NCBI GenBank assembly: GCA_018894105.1
Contig: CM032132.1
Span: forward strand, 30,245,379-30,309,378
Source: Jacaranda mimosifolia
Taxonomy: Eukaryota > Streptophyta > Magnoliopsida > Lamiales > Bignoniaceae
DNA length: 64,000 nucleotides
Direction of reading: 5' to 3'
Part shown: piece after piece, positions 49,401 to 61,929 of the stretch
How positions within the stretch are numbered: position 1 is the first letter of the stretch
How the letters are laid out: every line of letters starts with the position of its first letter
Position numbers and translations under genes: made by a program
The notes under the pieces: model-generated
Seen by the model: the letters and a program-made list of their open reading frames with translations, nothing else
Told to the model about the DNA's origin: nothing
The model's database searches: none

Positions 49401-52400
49401 GTTGATGAGTTAGCCGAGTTCACTATTTAGATGTATAAAATTATAATTTTTTTTTTTTTTTTTTTGGGGGGAAGTGGGGGGCGGGGGGGGGGGGGGGGGG
49501 GGGGGGGGGTCGCTCATGAAATTACTTGTGTTCTATTATAATAGAGGTTAATGATTTACTGTTGGAATTTATGGCATTAAGTCAAGCACATGAAAAGTGG
49601 GTGTTACTCATGCATTGTGCATATCTTCTAAGACAAGGCCTTGGGCTTGAACTCAAATCATGTTTAAATAGTAAATACTACTAAATTTTTTCTGGGAAAC
49701 CAATAAGATTAAGATTCTATTATTTATTTTTGTGCCAAACTCTAGTTCTTTTAGTGAAGATTTAATAGTCATATCTAGAGAATTATTGGTTGACTATACA
49801 AAATTTGTGGGCTGTAAGATATATTAAGAGCCCATTTGCATATGTTTCTATTTCATTTTTTATTTCTCGCATCTTCAAAAGTTGAAAAGATAGTTATAGT
49901 TGTGGGAATGAAAATAAGATTGTATTTGAATGTTTTATCTGAAAATAATAATTAGAGTAGGTATAGGGTTGAAAAATTAGTTGTTATATATTTTTTATGT
50001 TTAAAAAGATAATTTTCTTAAAATATATGTATATTTTATTAATTTTAAAATAATAGTGTATACTTTATATCAAATCAAATTTGAATTTAATTGATATAAT
50101 AGTAGAATGATAGAGCAAGTTTAGTTAAAATGAAAAATAAAAACAAAGAATATTTTGAATGTAAATAGATAGGAGTTGATGATTTTTCATTTCCCAATAG
50201 TGTTGAAAATGAAAATAGGCTTTGGAAAGGAAAACAAACGGGCCCTAAGACTTATGAAGGTTTCCTTCCCCTCTTGGATGTTTTCTTTTTCCATTAGTGT
50301 AATTACCCAGCACTATTTTCGTGATTACATGATATAAAATAAGAATGAGCATACATGTCTATTCACAATTGAGACAAAAACATAAGAAATTCTGTAATAT
50401 ATACCTTAAAAAAAATGACCACCTAAGCACATATATGACTGGTAAGAGAAAGCTCAAAGCTATGAAGTTAAGGCATTTAAAAAGATGACAGAAGTAGACA
50501 GAAACAGCATTTCTACAATTAATATAGAAGCATTTTCTGTAGCAGAAACAGCAACACTTATATAATTCAAGTTGGTCAATTTAGTTGCTCAACGGAGGGA
50601 TAACCCTGCTAAAAAGAAGTGCATGCCTAAACTCAACCACGTAATTCAGAATTAGATTTGTGCATGATCAACTAACCTGCAGGTAGTCCACATCAGGAGC
50701 AGGTTTATACTCAGACACCAAGACGGCTCCAGACCCTTCAACAAGAGATTGGACTTGAGTTGGAATCTGTGTCGAGACTTCTTCATCAGAAGCAAACATT
50801 TGGATCTCATTCTTGTCTCCATCTCCCAAATTCTCTATGCTTTGATGCGTTCTCTCACATCCAGAAAGCCACTATACCAGGACATAGAAAACAGAGGCCC
50901 CTGGTAGTAAATCATTAGTGAAAACCAACTGACACATGGAAATATGTAATTACGATAAGTTAATCTTGCAAGAACAGCAGCATCATGAGTAGCTTTTGTG
51001 CTCTGACTAGCAAGAATTGGTGTAATTTTTACTGCCCGTATGGGTAGTAAAAGAAGAGATACATGTATTCAAGTTTAGTGTCCATTAGGAAAGAGGGAAC
51101 AAGAAATAAAAGAGGAAAAACAGTACTTTGATAGAAGAGAACAAAGGGGAAAGAAGAAATAAGAAATCTAAGAAAGAAAAGAGAAGAGTCCTGAAGAGAT
51201 TTGAAGAGGTCCAAAGAAGAAAGGGGGAAAGGGAGAGAAATTAAAAGGTAAAGTGAAACATAAAAGATTAAGAAAAATGAAGAAACGATAAAAGTAGCGA
51301 CAAGCGTATTTCAGGTAATTTATAACATTAATTCATTTGTTAAAATAATTACCACATATAGATATGTTTCCATATCCATCAATTAATTATTTGTAGCAAA
51401 CATGATACTATTTCAAAGAGAACTATCACATCATCCATCTAATCATACGTTAGATCTATCACGTATGCATCCCATTTATCAAAGTAAAAGAGTCATAAAT
51501 CAAGTCTATATGAGAAAATAGAAGACACATCATAAATAGAAAAACTGAAAATCTAAATAACTTTGAGCATTCAAATATTTAAGAATTCAGGGAAGGGGCT
51601 AGAAGAGGATGCAAATTATCCAGGTTCCTTGCAATAACTAATGAAGATCACTGATCATGCTCATAACTCAGCCTCGTCTAGCCAACTCTCACCTTAATTC
51701 AGCAAACGTAAGACAAATCCCTCATTTTACACTGCTTATCAGCACTCTACTGTGAATAATTGCATATCCACTCACAATTGCTACATAATAACTTAAGGGA
51801 CTCCCAAGTTGCTAATATAAATGTGGTTGATAGCACATGCTTAAAAGTTGACACGTGGATCAAGTACTTGTTTACTCATTATTTAATGTTGTGATGTGGA
51901 TTTTCTTCTTGAAACTACTCCAGGAGTCATGGAGGATATGGGACCCTTTTGATCTGCCTCAATTTCTTTTATCTCATTAACCATAGAGATATCCACATTT
52001 AATGTGCATCTATATCCACGTAAATTAAAATAACACAATATATGACCTCTAAAAGCCAATGCCAACAGGGGTGTTCCTAAACAGACTAATACAACATTAC
52101 TAACACATCCAACCAACACATACATGTGGAGAACATACACCTGCACAAGTTATATCATACAGAGAATCATTTAAATCACAATAAAAATGGTACCAATGGC
52201 CTCCACAACAAAAAATAACATTAAGTAAACTAAATTTAACTCTCCTACTGTTAAGATCTTGAACAATTTTGCATACCTCATGAAGGTTAATATAGAAAGT
52301 ACCACAGCATCTAAAGCTCAATAGGCCCCTGCAATAATGCTAGGAAATAGGAATCTAGTCTCAAACAACTGGAAAGAGGGATGGAAAACCTTTCCCTCTA

Positions 52401-53824
52401 TTTACACCCACCTTCCATTTAATTTTCCTAAAACAGAGTATTCAACAGTTATGTATGTCAATTGTCGACCAAAAATTCATGCAATTAAATTCTCATGGAT
52501 TGTCATGCATGTCATCATATACGAGATAATCCTCTTTTTGCCTCACATATAAGTGCATCTTTGTTCTTTATTATGGATAGATTCATATCTAAGAGATCTA
52601 ATAATCATAAATCATCATTCTTTCTCTTAAGCTTTCCCATGTAGATTCATTTGAGGAAACTATTTTTACCATTACAATGAAAACTCAATTTCTAGAATGG
52701 ATGAGCCAATTCAAATTAATATATGAACTTCATGCAGTCGCATAATAATACACAAGTCTTTAAATGACTCAAAAAAAAAAAAAAAAAAAAAAAGAAAAGA
52801 AAAGAGAAACCTAATTCTCTTGTTTTAACCTTATAGTAACACATATCTAACAAATCGTGCGTCAATGAAATAAAACTACAACAAAACTAACGGTCCCTTC
52901 CGTGAATAACAAACCAACATTGAGTCCCTCATCTTGATTCCACCTAACAGAATATCTTCTCTTGTCACATTAAGTCACTCATCTCAACCAGCAGAACAAC
53001 TAGCTTACCAACAAAAGCTAGAGAATCTTAATCTTTTGCTCAATTTTGCACCAAACATTGCAACTAAACATTAAAAAACTAACAAAAGGAAACATTTGAT
53101 GCAAGACAAGAGTGCTTCCAAAACCAAGAAATCAGGTTTTGCACAACAGAACAGCAATCAATAGTTCTGAACCACCCTGCTCAATGTATGAGTCACCCAA
53201 AAAATGACCGATAAATTTGCAACATTTCCCATGACAATATTTTTCATGGCCAAAACACAACATATGGTTTGCAACAGAATAAATCAAAATTATAATCTAG
53301 CTTTTCTCTTCTCTTGAAAGAATCCTCAAATCTAAGCCAAATAACAAAAACAGATCAAATAAACAGAAACCCATCTCCAAAAACCAAAGAAATATCCCAA
53401 GATGGAATCTTTTTCCCCTTCCAACACAAAATTCTCAAGACCCATTTCTCAAAACCCCACAACAACCCAAAACAAAGATAGAAACACACACACGTACACC
53501 CTATAAACAAACATACACAATGAGACAAAGGGATTTACAAAAAAAAAGGAAGAAAGAACGAAAGAAAGAAAGAAAGAAAGAAAGAAAGAACGAACAAGAA
53601 GAAGAGGAGAAGAAATAAAGAAAAAAGAGTAAATAAATTACCTTGTTTTGCCTGAAAGAAGAGTACCATAAAGAGGCAAATCTTCCATGACTTTGCGAAG
53701 AAAAAGAAATGGATGGGAAATGGCTAAAACTACCACGACTAGCAGTTGTAGAAATAGCAGCAGAGAAGTGAGAGAGTTTGAAAGAATCAAATTGAGGAAG
53801 AGGCCTCAATGATGGTGTTGTCAT
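44647..53824 (-). CDS. Plastid-targeted DprA/SLOG-like Rossmann-fold protein, six exons, 279 aa
   Basis: Exons on the minus strand: 53824-53642, 50871-50677, 47182-47066, 46900-46751, 45458-45400 and 44782-44647. Every junction is GT-AG and in frame. The first 60 residues are rich in Ser, Arg and Phe with almost no acidic residues (MTTPSLRPLPQFDSF...), a likely chloroplast transit peptide. The core reads 'GPRAIGFFGTRNMGFMHQEL', then 'IFTSGASGTNSAVIRGALRA', then 'PLIEASRLCNMDIISQ', 'QVICFAFHDSKLL' and ends 'RKIVTLFYLD'. GxxGTR followed by TSGxxGTNxxxxxGAL is the phosphate-binding pattern of the DprA/Smf (SLOG) fold, which binds nucleotides or single-stranded DNA in bacteria. Plant members are often labelled 'DNA recombination-mediator protein A'-like; their role is not established to my knowledge. 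The protein lacks the C-terminal winged helix of bacterial DprA. Introns 1 and 2 exceed 2.7 kb. Confidence 0.88.
46363..46406. repeat. (AC)n microsatellite, about 22 units
   Basis: Uninterrupted 'ac' repeat within intron 4 of the SLOG-like gene. Confidence 0.95.
48806..49395. repeat. Possible MITE-like repeat in intron 2 of the SLOG-like gene
   Basis: Two edges rich in 'gaggc/gcctc' motifs (48806-48900 and 49290-49380) face each other in inverse sense around an AT-rich middle. This looks like the degenerate 'aggcg' repeats common in plant introns. Termini and target duplication could not be fixed. Confidence 0.3.
49447..49509 (+). repeat. Poly-T followed by long poly-G tract
   Basis: About 19 T residues, a short mixed G-rich stretch (49466-49482), then 27 consecutive G (49483-49509). 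It lies in intron 2 of the SLOG-like gene, so the transcript carries poly-C. Confidence 0.9.
53545..53592 (+). repeat. (GAAA)n microsatellite at the start of intron 1
   Basis: 'gaaagaaagaaagaaagaaa' run about 50-90 bases downstream of the exon 1 donor of the SLOG-like gene. On the sense strand it is pyrimidine-rich. Confidence 0.85.
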
Positions 53825-54409
53825 TTCCTTTTCTCTTTTCTTTTCTTTTCTCTCTCTCCCTCTATTTTTCTCTTTCTTGAAAATAATACTTAATTTATAT
53901 CACTCTTCTACTGTTATTTCTTCCGAATGATAAAATTAATAGCAACAGTAGGAATGGAGGAAAGAGTCATGGTTTTCAATTGGTTGGCTCACAGTTTTTG
54001 AGAGAATCTAATTCAGCCATCCTTTCTTGTAAAGCCCTTTTTAGAATGGGGATATGATGATTGTAAGATAAAAGGAAGGATCCTTTTTTTTCTTTTTTTT
54101 TTCATTTTCTTCCTTCTGTACCCTTATTTTCTTTTTATGTTTTAAAAGTACCAACAATATTTTATTTTATTTTATTTATTTTCCTAGTGAACCTCGTTCT
54201 TATTTCCACGTTTTCTTTTAAATTTATATAATTTCAAAAGAATTAATCTTCATTAGTGTCATCCAAAGAACTAAATAACAAAAAATGTATCTTACTATTT
54301 AGATAGGATAGGTAGATAATTAAAAAAGTTGTGTGAGTTTCTTATGGACTAAATTTCTTTTATTTGAGTTTTTGTATTTTTTTACATAGGATTGTTTAAT
54401 TTTTCTATG
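53825..54409 (-). other. Presumed promoter and 5' UTR of the SLOG-like gene
   Basis: Just upstream of the ATG the sense strand is purine-rich ('gaaaagagaaaagga', 53825-53875), which is common in plant 5' UTRs. No certain TATA box. Confidence 0.4.
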
Positions 54410-55020
54410 TACTAATGGCATCAAAGTTTTTAATAATTAGCAATGGAGAAAGAATATCTACACTCATTTCATTCATTTAATACATGCATGGAACGATCAA
54501 AAAGCAATTGTTTAGATTGTATAGATCGATTTAGTTCATTGATTAAAGTATTATTTTATTTATACTTTTAGTTGTTTTTGGATTAGATTATCTACTTTTT
54601 CTTTGCAAACTAGTTGCATTGAAGTTCTTGGTTATTAGCAAGGGAAAAGAAATATCTATACTAATTTCATTCGTTTGAACTTGCATGAATTGCCACGTGA
54701 CCAACAAGCAACTATTAAGATTGGACATGTGGATGTTGACTATTAGCAAAAGCCGTATTAGCTTTTTGTAGTTTAAATTTTGTTTTCTTTAGGTTTTGTG
54801 TTATCTTTTAATAGAATTATATGGTATTTCTTCCTACTAATTGCATTGAAGTTCTTGATAATTTGCAAGGCAGAAGAAAAAAGACCTTTAAACTCATTCA
54901 TTCATATAGGAATGCAAACTATTAGCTAAAGCTTTAGTCTGAGAGTTGTTTTTTGGTGGGATAATCTAACTTTTTTCTAATGTCATCAAAGTTTTTGGTA
55001 AATAGCAAGAATATCCAGAC
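54410..55020 (+). repeat. Degenerate tandem repeat, four copies
   Basis: 'tgcattgaagttcttg.taattagcaag' or its variant 'catcaaagtttttggtaaatagcaa' starts at about 54418, 54614, 54842 and 54984. The repeats are followed in the longer units by 'aatatctacactcatttcattc'. Spacing is about 197, 228 and 142. Confidence 0.6.
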
Positions 55021-55773
55021 AAGATGCCTCTACAACCAACAAACAATGGAGGGTTACAGAAAGCTAACAAATACATGATGGAAGAGGTTCTCTTAAAAGC
55101 TTTAGAGCTTACTTTTAAAAACATTGTTAATTATAAATATATTATCATTTCGGATGAACGTGAATATTTAAAAGTTGAGAATTTAAACCTATTATGGCAT
55201 CCAAATCCATATATATGATATTTTAACTTTTATCCTTAAAAATAATGATAAAAATAGAATAATGTTGTATTGTTAATTTTGAAAAATAATGCATAGGAAA
55301 AATATATGAATTGAGTTAGTAAGAATCGACATGCCCCAAAAGTTATAAGAACATTTACTTTTGGACAATATGAATATTTGATATTACAATTATTTAATGT
55401 TCTTCCCCATTCTTGATATTCATTTATTTACAAGGTAACAAATATTTAATGAATATTTGGTGTCATTGATGAAATTTTAAATATAGAGAAAGGAAAAAGT
55501 GAATTTAGAGAATTTCCACATAAATATTAGAGATTTAAGTTTGAAAATATAAGAAAACTTTGAGAATACTTGCTTGACCATTAAAATCAAATCCTTATGA
55601 TGATGGATTACTGGTACCATTTCAATATTCTACAAATTTTGATGGGTGAAACAACCAAAAACATTAATAATTTTATTTATTTTGTTATATTGGACTTACC
55701 ATTACACCAAAAATTAAGAAAAAAAGAATAAGAGGATGTTTGACTGAATTTACTTAAAATATCTTATATGATT
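55021..55773. other. Intergenic AT-rich sequence, no gene seen
   Basis: A 64-codon frame at 55024-55218 has no family features. The rest is AT-rich. Confidence 0.5.
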
Positions 55774-56482
55774 TGATATTTTATAATAATTTTAGAAGTC
55801 CACGAGCCCAACAAAACACCAGCCTAGTACCAAGTCCAAACAAACCAGGCCTTAGGCCCAAGCAGGTTTACCAACAGCAAACCAGGCCTAGGCCCAAGCA
55901 GGTTCATAAGCATTGGAGTTTTTGAAAGTTTAGATCGACCTCAGAGGTCCAATCCTCCTAACCATAGAGGTCGGAATGTGCAGCTGGTGAGGCAGTCGCT
56001 TGGCAATAGAAGCATTAATGGCAATCCTTATCACCCATCGTATCCGCATTAAATGTAATCGAACCACCCTTTTATCCATATTTAATGGTCCTAACGGTGC
56101 ATCACCTCCGTATTAATGGGGTAAGGGCGCTCCTAATAGCCGGCCGGTCACAAGCATGACACTAGGCTAGGTCAGAAGGACCTAGATTGCCCCTACCTAA
56201 GGAAGAGAAGATCCAACCCGTGTCAAGGCAAAGACTTTCTTTTGCACTTCTTACCAAGCACTATAAATACCCTCTTCTGAGAAACTAAGGTATGTTTTCA
56301 CACATTCTAAGCCGTTACTCTGCCCAAGTATCTTCAGGTCGAGAATTGACTTAAGCATCAGAGGGTCTTAGTCGAGGACCCTCTTGGCTAGCCTAATGTT
56401 CGTTTATTAATTGCGGGATTCGACCCACACCAAGTCGAAATCAAGGAACTCATCTCACCAAAAATTACACCATCATTTGACA
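55774..56482 (+). repeat. 5' LTR of the second gypsy element
   Basis: Ends 'catcatttgaca'. Homologous to the reverse complement of 34946-35678 through 'gcattaatgg', the TATA box 'ctataaatac' (56271-56280), and 'gcctaatgttcg'. The start is placed by the TGATAT motif and is uncertain. Confidence 0.7.
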
Positions 56483-56515
56483 ATGTTTATGCGATATCAA
56501 ATCTGCAACCAAAAA

Positions 56516-57828
56516 ATGGTGAACAATAGGCGAACTACTTTTGAGAGGTGAAGTGATCGCAGATCACTGCCACCACCCCCTTCACCGTCACCACAACCTT
56601 ACTCGGACTAACAAGCTGAGGGTCCGAGCTCTCAACTAGAGCAGCTGGTCACTTTGACCATCACTCCGCACATGCAAATGACTAGATACCAGCACAGTTG
56701 TCTGCCACCTTGCAGAGGCATAATAACCAGCCTATGGCCGCAGCTAGTACCATGCTACACCCTTCATGCTAGGAAGAAAAACCCCTACTTAAGGACAAAA
56801 TAAGGAACAATTCGAGCAGATGTGATGTTAGCCCTAGTCATTTCCTACGAGACAAAAATTGTTATCAATATCGAGAGGAAATAGCGAATTCAGTCAAATA
56901 TCGCGCCTAACCCAATCGAGCCCAGCAGCGCGGAAGGGTCGAGCGCAACAAACCTCAGCAACGTAAAGATATATCTCGAGCAGACCGAGATGAGTGGGAG
57001 GAGGTGTCACATCAAGTCCAATAGCTGAATAGGCAATTGGAAGAAATCTCAAGAAGAAACATTGAAAGAATCCAACTCGATAATAGCCATAAGCTTTGAA
57101 AAGAAAGGGAATCTCCGTTCGAGCACTTGATGTAACTCCATGGACACAATGACCATATGCATGCTAAAATGTTAGTCACCACTTTCCAGGGAGTAGCGCT
57201 CAAATGGTTTTTTAAGTTGGAACCTACATCCATGTTCTTCTATAACCAGCTTTATGACAAATTCCTCCACTAGTTCGCCAGCAGAAGGAAGGCAAAGATC
57301 CCCCATACTCATCTCCAAACGGTGAAATAGAATGAAGAAGAGTCTCTTCGGAATTTCTTTGCTAGGTTCAATAGCAAGATGTTAAAAATTAACAACCAAG
57401 GATCGAATTTTTGATCGAGATGTTATTCCTTGGACTGAGGCACAAGAAGTATGCCAACACCTTAGTTAGAGAGAGACCACGGACAATGGAGGACCTCCTC
57501 GACCTCGTAGAGAGGTACACGACTTATGAAGATATGAATAAAATGAAGTATGGAAGTGGAGAGAATGATAAAAAGAAAAGAAAAGAGAAAAATAATAGGC
57601 ATCAGAAAGACGATCATCGATCCCCCATCAAGAGGTTTCACAATTATGCTCCACTGAATACCCCCAGAAAAATGGTCCTATTTGCAATCCAAAATGAAAA
57701 CCTCCTCAAAAGACCAAGAAAACTTAATGAAACACCATCCATGAAAAATTCCAAGAAATATTGCCATTTTCACAGACATAAAAGCTATGGTACAGAGGTT
57801 TGCTTTAACCTTCAGGATGAGATCGAAT
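56516..57828 (+). pseudogene. Gag of the second gypsy element, broken
   Basis: ATG at 56516 (MVNNRRTTFER then stop). 'LEQLVTLTITPHMQ' follows at about 56630. A gag core in shifted frames contains 'MLVTTFQGVALKWFFKLEP' (57169-57225). An open segment at 57411-57828 contains 'RPRTMEDLLDLVERYTTYED', a lysine-rich stretch and 'YCHFHRHKSYGTEVCFNL', a zinc-knuckle-like remnant. Gag proteins of this class form the virus-like particle and bind element RNA. Several stops prevent expression as one protein. Confidence 0.8.
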
Positions 57829-58169
57829 GACTCATTTGTCAAGGTCACTTGAAAAAATATGTTGATAAGAAAGCCAAGCAAGTAATGGCCTAACTCGACT
57901 TGACTCCCCATAGAGAACGGTCGGTCAACCCAAGAAAAGATGACAAAGGAAAGAGAAAGGTCGAAGAAGAATGCCCCCCAGTGAGACTTGTGATCGATAC
58001 CATTGCATGAGGACTAACTGGAGGGGATTCTAAGTCAGCAAGGAGACATGTGCGGCGACAACTTTAATCAGCCAAGTAAACGTCGGCTTAACCAGTATTT
58101 CAACTTTCCACCAGTGTAGTCCCTATCTTTTTTTCAAATTCTGACCTCTCTCTTCTGGGAGGTCAAGGA

Positions 58170-58490
58170 GCAGAGAGTAAATTAGATTTCCCGCTTGTGG
58201 TAACTGTTGAGATTGCAAACTTTGAAGTAAGAAAGATCTTAGTCGACAATGACAGCTCTGCTAATATAATCTTTTTGTCGACATTGGAAAGAATGAAGTT
58301 GGGAAAGCTAAAATTTGAACCAGTCCACACCTACTGGTCGGATTTGGTGGATCGAAGATCATTCTGATTAGATCCATCGACTTGTCCACATCGTTTGGAC
58401 AAGCGCCCAAGAGACGTACACTCATGGTCAACTACCTGGTCGTTGATGCACTATTAGCTTATAATGCCATAATCGGGAGACCAACATTTA
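58170..58490 (+). pseudogene. Gypsy aspartic protease remnant
   Basis: 'VTVEIANFEVRKILVDNDSS' places the active-site loop at about 58242. The usual glycine of the D-x-G-S type loop is Asp here (GGC to GAC). 'YLVVDALLAYNAIIGRPTFN' at about 58430-58490 is the conserved C-terminal ILGRP segment of plant gypsy proteases. The frame shifts between the two. Its 3' end runs directly into hAT transposase. Confidence 0.8.
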
Positions 58491-61400
58491 ATGATAGCTT
58501 GACGACTAATTTGTGGAAGTCAGGTAATCAGAAGATTGGGTATATGGTACTTACAAGATATTTTATCGATGCCAATTAGAGCTTGCAAAAGAATGTTCTC
58601 AACTTTGTTCATATACCTCCACATCATCGTGGTATACAGATTGCAGATACTATATATAAGTGTTTGAAAGAATGGGGGATTGAGAATAAGGTGTACACAA
58701 TTTCAGTGAATAATGCATCAAGTAATGATTCTGTGATTCGATTTTTGAAGGATACATTTTTGAGGAGTAACAAGTTATGATGTGAAGGAAAGTTGTTTCA
58801 TGATCGATGTTGTGTGCATATTTTGAACCTTATGGTTCAAGACAGCCTTTCAGAGATCAAACACATAATTGAAGACATTCATGAAAGTGTTAGTTATATC
58901 AATCAAAGTAAGGCTAGACTTCGGAGTTTCTCAAAGATTGTGCAACAACTTCAATTACCTGATAGGAGACTCATCTTAGAATGTAAAACATGTTGGAACT
59001 CCACGTTCGAGATACTACCTACTACAATAAAGTTAAAAAAGGCATTTCCTAGATTTCATGATTGGGAACCTAATTTTTATTGTAGTCCAAGTGAGGAAGA
59101 TTGGCTTAAAGTAGAGAGCTTTGTTAGGTTTTTGAGGTCTTCAATGCCACAGCTAAGATAATTTCTGGTAGTGATTATTCGACTTCCAACCTTTATTTGA
59201 GTGAAGTACATATGTCAAGGTAATATTGGATTAGAAGTCACAAGATGAAAACGACTTCATTCGTGACATGGCTCATACAATGAAGGTGAAGTTTGATAAA
59301 TATTGGGGAAAATGTAACTTATTGATGGCAACAGGTTTCATTTTGGATCCAAGATGCAAGATGAGACTTCTTGAGTTTGCCTATTTTCAATATATTCAGA
59401 ACAAGAAGCTTGTGAAAACATTACAAGAGTTTGGAGTATCTTATATGAGATTTATGTAGAATATGTGAATAATATCATACCGGATTCAAAAGAGATGGAG
59501 GTTCGCATATGGATAGTTTGATAGGTTAAGTTCTACTTCAAGTTGGAATGATTATATGAAGTATTTGAGAAGGGTGGTGGGTAGCCCATCTCCAAAGTCA
59601 GAACTTGATAGCTACCTCAAATAGGGGCGTTCATTCAGTTAAAAGCAACCAAACCGAATAGTTCGGTCGGTTAACCAAAAATTTCAATTTTTAAAAAACC
59701 ATAACCGAAAATCAAACCTAATAGGCTCGGTTCGATTTTGATTTTTAACCAAAAAAATCGGTTCGATTTCGGTTAAACCGGTCACAATTGGTTTAATCGA
59801 AAAAATCGATTCGATTTCGATTTTAACTAAAATCGAACTGATCACAATCAGTTTTTTGGTTTCGATTAAAACCAAAACTAGAAAAAAAAATTATTTTTTG
59901 TACCAAAAAAGTGTTATAAACATTTGTTTATAAAAGTAAGTTTGTTTAATTAAAATTTTGAATTGGGTTACTTATTCTTTTAGTACCAAAAAATTTATTT
60001 AATAAAAGCATATTGATAAAATATTTGTTTTCAGGTGAAAAGATTGATTTAAATTACTTTTTTTCTATATTGAAAATATTTGTTTTGATAAAATTATAAT
60101 TTATCTATTCTAAACAAATACATTTAAAATATTATAAATTTAAGAAGATAAATAAATATTTTAATTATTTTATGTTATAAAAATTTTAGTATACACATTA
60201 AGTATGCTAAAATTGCTAGCTTATAATCATCAAGGCAGATGCACGCAATTTTTGCATATTCAAACATTAACTGTTAAGATCGAGTAGCGAATTAAATCTT
60301 AAACTCAATATACTAAAGTTAAATAGCTAATTGATCCAATGACATCATAACATAGATTGTGGATTTGTAAATTTTGTGAAAAATACAATTATAACCTTAT
60401 TAAATCATCATTTCTAAAGGATAATTATGAAATATTGATAAAATTTCTATCCAAACTATCTTTTTTTTTGTTGAATTCTCCAATTTATCCTTTAAACTAT
60501 ATTGTCATTTTTTATTGTTGAAATAATTAAAAGGACAAATTATGTAAATAAACAAAAATACTTCTATTTTAGACACAAAAGGTCTTTGTTTTTATAATAA
60601 CATAGATAAAATCTTTATTAGCCAGCATATGCAATATACTACTAGTACTATACAGGAATAGCTGAATAGGATCCAATCCCTTAGTTTGCAATTTAAGTTG
60701 AAATTTTAATTTTGCTCATCAACATACCCTATAATATATATATAAGTTTAATTAATTAAATAAAAGAAAATTTAATTTTCTTTTAATATAACATTTTTTG
60801 CCGTTTAAATCATAATCATCTTTTTTTTATATATAATGTGTATTAGTTCATATAATAAAAAAAATTATGCAATTGTACCATTTGAGTTTAGAAAAATATC
60901 ATTTTTTTTTCTCTTTGTATCATAACTATTCATGTTTTTATATGTCATATATTAATATCTATATTATTTATAAAACATAGGATTTTTAATAACTATTTTG
61001 ATATATTATTTACTTGTTTTTTTTCTCAATTATTTGACCTTATCAAAAATTTCCTTTTATTTATCCCAAAAATTTAAAAATACATTAACATTTACATTAT
61101 TTGAAAATTTATATTTATTTATCTTAGACTTAAAAAATTTAATAAAAAATGTGAAATTAAACTAAAATTAGTAGTGATTGAATAATAAAATTTTATATAT
61201 AAAAATATAAAAAAAGGTTTCGATTTTTTCACCAAACCGAATCAATTTTTTTGGTTTTTCGGTTATATTTTGGTTAATCGAATAAAAAAATCAAAAACCA
61301 ATTTTTTTTAAATGAAACGAAAACCGGTTCGATTCAGTCGGTTTCGTTTTTTTTTTTTTTAATACCCCTAACCTCGAAGATGGTTGTTATATTCATGATG

Positions 61401-61660
61401 GGGATCCTCTCTCTTTTGATGCTTAAAGTTGGTGGAAGGGGGAGTTAACAACGAAGTATTGCATTCTCTCCATAATGGCTCGTGATATCCTTGCCATTCC
61501 TATCACCACAGTGGTCTCAGAAGCTATATTCAATGCAAGCACTAGAGTGATTAATCCATATCATTCCTTATTATCTCCAAAAACAGTAGAAATGTTATTA
61601 TGCAGAGGTGATTGGTTACGTAATCTTCATGGAGTGAAGAAAAAGAGTAAATTGAGAAAT
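58490..61660 (+). pseudogene. hAT transposase (RICESLEEPER/ZBED type), truncated and interrupted
   Basis: The coding segment from about 58490 reads 'LTTNLWKSGNQKIGYMVLT', then 'IADTIYKCLKEWGIENKVYT', 'CCVHILNLMVQDSLSEIKHI', 'ILECKTCWNSTFE' and 'LDPRCKMRLLEF' (to about 59460). After a nested element (59622-61370) the C-terminal dimerisation domain resumes at about 61380-61650 ('ILAIPITTVVSEAIFNASTR'). The N-terminal BED zinc finger and 5' terminal repeat are absent. At least three stops or frameshifts occur. hAT transposases cut and paste with 8 bp duplications. This copy cannot be active. Confidence 0.88.
59622..61370. mobile_element. hAT-like non-autonomous element nested in the hAT transposase gene
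   Basis: Starts 'taggggcgttcattcagtt' and ends 'tcagtcggttt...aatacccctа'-type (final bases 'taccccta'). Subterminal 'ggttcggtt/aaccgaacc' motifs occur at both ends. The flanks 'acctcaaa' (59614-59621) and 'acctcgaa' (61371-61378) match at seven of eight bases. It separates two parts of one transposase gene. The interior is AT-rich without an ORF. Confidence 0.8.
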
Positions 61661-61929
61661 ATTTCCTTCTTTTTTCATATAATTCTAATATATGATTTAT
61701 AGTTAATTTAATGTATTTTCATGTTTGGATTTGTAGGAAGAGAAGAAACCAATAGAAATTATGCTTCCATAACTCTCTTTGGTGGATTGAGCTACAATAA
61801 TGGTACAAAATTTATTCCTTTCACTATTCTATTATTTATTTTTAGAATATGAAATATTATACTATCATGTACCTTATCAAGAATCTTGGTTGGTATCAAG
61901 GCATTTGAAACTTTTGGTTGCTAGACTTA

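Noticed and set aside
53501..53824. 107-codon minus-strand frame as a complete protein
   Set aside because: Only the first 61 codons are exon 1; the rest is intron translated through a (GAAA) microsatellite.
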